NCBI GenBank assembly: GCA_963565915.1
Contig: OY751491.1
Location: forward strand, 1,860,001 to 1,924,000
Direction: 5' to 3'
Source: Entoloma clypeatum
Lineage: Eukaryota > Basidiomycota > Agaricomycetes > Agaricales > Entolomataceae
DNA: 64,000 nucleotides
This document shows, one piece after another, positions 63,830-64,000 of this stretch. Both the position numbers and the translations under genes were made by a program. Below the pieces are notes generated by a model. That model saw only the letters and a list, made by a program, of their open reading frames with translations. It was not told the DNA's origin and did not search any database. The stretch's first letter is position 1. Each line of letters starts with the position of its first letter.

Positions 63830-64000
63830 CTTTAGAGTCTGCGGAGGAGAAGAGGAGTCGGGTTGTTGGGATGAAGATGGGGTTCGGGATACAGGTAAGG
63901 ATTGAAAATGAGTCCCTGTTCTAGGCGTCTGTTCAATATCTGACTGCGCGGAGTCAAAAGTAAATTCGTCAGGGGACTCGTCGGCGGAATCAGTGGCAAA

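Larger units (their letters stand above)
58408..64000 (-). mobile_element. Ty3/gypsy copy C (least decayed B/C/D member), 5' end outside the window
   Basis: Minus-strand element: 3' LTR at 58408-58773, accessory ORF, pol and gag in order to the right edge, where the N-terminus of gag is cut. It retains many CpGs. Defects are four TGA-type stops in pol; gag from 63829 is open. Confidence 0.9.

Noticed and set aside
1..64000. Host housekeeping genes, rRNA or tRNA genes
   Set aside because: None recognised on either strand; the only candidates for host-type genes are the MT-A70, TET/JBP-like and JmjC-like genes, and those may be mobile too.

Overview
The window is repeat-dominated DNA from a fungus, most likely an agaricomycete basidiomycete. 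The evidence is spliceosomal introns of about 36-65 bp, KDZ-type transposases with cysteine clusters, TET/JBP-type and JmjC-type dioxygenase genes, an MT-A70 gene, chromodomain Ty3/gypsy elements, Tc1/mariner elements and a Helitron. I see no rRNA, tRNA, CRISPR array or intact metabolic gene. Most coding regions carry stops. These are mainly TGA and fit CGA-to-TGA or TGG-to-TGA change, and older element copies have lost their CpGs, so the region looks shaped by cytosine methylation and decay.

Layout, left half. 1-2.35 kb: N-terminal part of a decayed Helitron Rep protein (minus). 3.77-5.39 kb: complete Tc1/mariner copy. 5.9-6.3 kb: scraps of gypsy reverse transcriptase. 7.4-16.0 kb: three modification-enzyme genes, an MT-A70 (METTL14-like) methyltransferase (minus, decayed), a TET/JBP-like 2OG-Fe(II) dioxygenase (minus, decayed, split by a solo LTR with a 5-bp duplication) and a JmjC-like protein (plus, multi-exon, almost intact). 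The last two are divergent across a short intergenic region holding a nested palindrome. 16.3-22.6 kb: KDZ transposon copy 1, with a companion gene (called here KCP) split by an ORF1-only LINE, then the N-terminal cysteine-cluster part of the transposase, which runs into the 3' end of a chromovirus (22.6-24.5 kb).

Layout, right half. 25.9-40.2 kb: gypsy copy B (minus) containing KDZ copy 2, which contains a Tc1 copy in an intron of the second KCP gene, which contains a 2,028-bp element with a 3-bp duplication. B also holds two hAT-like elements with 8-bp duplications. 40.2-53.8 kb: gypsy copy D (plus, head-to-head with B), interrupted by a second LINE copy, by a young complete LTR element E (45,496-52,662) and by a hAT-like MITE. 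53.8-58.4 kb: a truncated gypsy (F) joined to a fragment of an E-related element (G). 58.4-64.0 kb: gypsy copy C (minus), the least decayed member of the B/C/D family, running off the window.

Two things stand out. First, the MT-A70 / TET-JBP / JmjC cluster next to a KDZ terminus brings together enzyme families that write or erase nucleic-acid and chromatin marks. Second, element E carries the word TCCGA at very high density on one strand, in LTRs, in gag-pol and in a gene coded on the opposite strand. That antisense, intron-containing gene encodes a coiled-coil protein with a Gal4-type Zn2Cys6 cluster, a fold whose relatives bind CCG/CGG triplets. Names and functions rest on motif recognition by eye; no database search was run.
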